A DNA stretch of 20,462 nucleotides from a virus: positions 1-20,462 of IMG/VR virus record IMGVR_UViG_3300047564_002444; one strand, 5' to 3'. Both the position numbers and the translations under genes were made by a program. Below are positions 19,540 through 20,462 of the stretch, piece after piece. Positions within the stretch are counted from its first letter, which is position 1, and each line of letters opens with the position of its first letter. The notes beneath the pieces were generated by a model that was given only the letters and a program-made list of their open reading frames with translations, was not told the origin of the DNA and did no database searches.

Positions 19540-20462
19540 ATGTCAAATATAACAGTTACAGGTAATCAGGCATATTTTAATGAAGACGCTAAGTTTTTCA
19601 AGGATGTTTACATCTATGGAACTCTTTACTATGAATTTGAATCTAATCCATTAGAAATATTTAATGATGTAAAGATAAATGGAGATTTAGAAGTTTTAGG
19701 AACTTCTAAATTTTATGGACCCTCTAATTTTTATGAAAATGTTTATTTTGATAAAGATATAAGTGCAGGTATAATAACTGCTAGAAAAAGATTAGATGTT
19801 GGTGTAGGTGGAACAACACTAAGAGCAAATGCAGATAATGGTAAAGTTGGAATTGGAATAACATTTCCAAGAGAATCTTTAGATGTTATTGGAACTTTAT
19901 TAGTTAGCGATAATATTGGAATAGGAACTACACAACCAGAACAAAAAGTTGATATTGCTGGTAGTATAAAAATTGATGAATTCATTTACGACTCGGTAAA
20001 TTATTCGGGAGCAAATGGTTCATATTTAAGTATGGATGAAGATGGTATTCGATGGGTGGCTCTCGAACCATCGTTTACTGAAGGAATATTTGTTCAAGAT
20101 GAAGGTGTTTACATTCCTATTGCAGGAGCAGCACAATCATTTACAGCGTTAAATTTTAAACAAATTAATAGTCTTGGTTTAGGAACAGATACAATCATCC
20201 CTATACCAAATCCTTCTAGTCCTACATTTATTGCTGATATTCAATCTCAAGATTTATGGGGATTTAATCAGTCTGAAAACATTTATAGAATGACGAGGGT
20301 AGGTATTCAGAATAATGACCCACAATATGACTTAGATGTTACTGGAACTTTACACGTTACTGGAGCAGTTGAATTTGACTCTACTTTAGATGTTGATGGA
20401 GATGTTACTTTAAACAGTACAACACCATCAACCGATAAAGACACTGGAGCATTAGTTGTTGA
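19540..20462 (+). CDS. long repetitive virion structural protein (VrlC/tail-fibre-like), 3' partial
   Basis: The ATG at 19540 opens a frame with no stop to the window end (307 codons seen). The N-terminus has short strands (YFNEDAKFFKDVYIYGTLYY, VKINGDLEVLGTS). Three copies of a 20-residue unit follow: VGIGITFPRESLDVIGTLLV (103-122), IGIGTTQPEQKVDIAGSIKI (126-145) and VGIQNNDPQYDLDVTGTLHV (254-273). Such V-G-I-G-x-x-x-P-x-x-x-L-D-V-x-G units are common in phage fibres and in the large repetitive VrlC-type cyanophage proteins. The last visible part (TLDVDGDVTLNS) continues the beta-solenoid-like theme. Its place after the needle fits a baseplate-attached structural protein; the exact identity is open. 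Confidence 0.72.
   Translation, partial: MSNITVTGNQAYFNEDAKFFKDVYIYGTLYYEFESNPLEIFNDVKINGDLEVLGTSKFYGPSNFYENVYFDKDISAGIITARKRLDVGVGGTTLRANADNGKVGIGITFPRESLDVIGTLLVSDNIGIGTTQPEQKVDIAGSIKIDEFIYDSVNYSGANGSYLSMDEDGIRWVALEPSFTEGIFVQDEGVYIPIAGAAQSFTALNFKQINSLGLGTDTIIPIPNPSSPTFIADIQSQDLWGFNQSENIYRMTRVGIQNNDPQYDLDVTGTLHVTGAVEFDSTLDVDGDVTLNSTTPSTDKDTGALVV

Noticed and set aside
1-20462. tRNA genes, CRISPR arrays, insertion sequences
   Set aside because: No cloverleaf with a T-arm consensus, no regularly spaced direct repeats and no transposase-like frame were seen on reading both strands by eye.

Overview
The window looks like part of a T4-like cyanomyovirus genome, that is, a contractile-tailed phage of marine Synechococcus or Prochlorococcus. 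It is AT-rich and very densely packed, with ATGA/TAATG start-stop overlaps. It carries T4 core genes (gp33, gp59, gp32, gp53, gp48, gp4, gp26, gp51, gp27 and gp5 homologues) mixed with genes typical of cyanophages (thyX, phoH, DUF4278, DUF1825 and DUF6433 types). All family names come from reading the translated sequence; no database search was run.

Left part (1-3900, plus strand): the 3' end of a 2-oxoglutarate/Fe(II)-oxygenase-like gene, a glutaredoxin, a structured stretch with a possible non-AUG small gene, a one-pass membrane protein, a DUF6433-like protein and an unknown protein, closed by a clear terminator at 2164-2192. A nitrogen-themed regulatory cassette follows. It has an NtcA-type palindrome (GTA-N8-TAC), a sigma70 promoter (TTGCTA-17-TATAAT) and a glutamine-riboswitch-like leader (glnA / Downstream-peptide type). 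These precede four microproteins of 45, 32, 29 and 55 aa and a terminator. Two more microgenes run into thyX.

Middle part (3924-7764, plus strand): an unknown small gene, phoH, a PD-(D/E)XK exonuclease, then the replication/late-transcription block gp33, gp59, a DUF1825 gene and gp32. gp32 has its own TTGACG-17-TATACT promoter and a strong terminator.

Right part (7888-20462): baseplate and tail genes. gp53, gp48, an unknown gene and gp4 are on the minus strand and converge on gp32 over back-to-back terminators. From 10455 on the plus strand come a tail-tube-like protein, gp26, gp51, two coiled-coil virion proteins, gp27, gp5, a beta-helical needle protein and the start of a long repetitive structural protein. 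T4-type late promoter boxes (TATAAATA and relatives) sit at the divergent gp4/tail-tube junction, before gp26 and before gp48.

The most notable points are: (1) a textbook -1 frameshift signal at the gp26/gp51 junction (T TTT TTC, 8-nt spacer, 8-bp hairpin) that would make a gp26-gp51 fusion, as in lambda G/GT tail chaperones; (2) the double nitrogen-sensing leader in front of a microprotein operon; (3) a redistributed hub, where a lysozyme-less gp5 and a separate needle gene sit next to a virion protein with both a muramidase/transglycosylase-like and an M23 peptidase domain; (4) a long, strong RNA hairpin overlapping a possible ATT-initiated small gene at 866-991.
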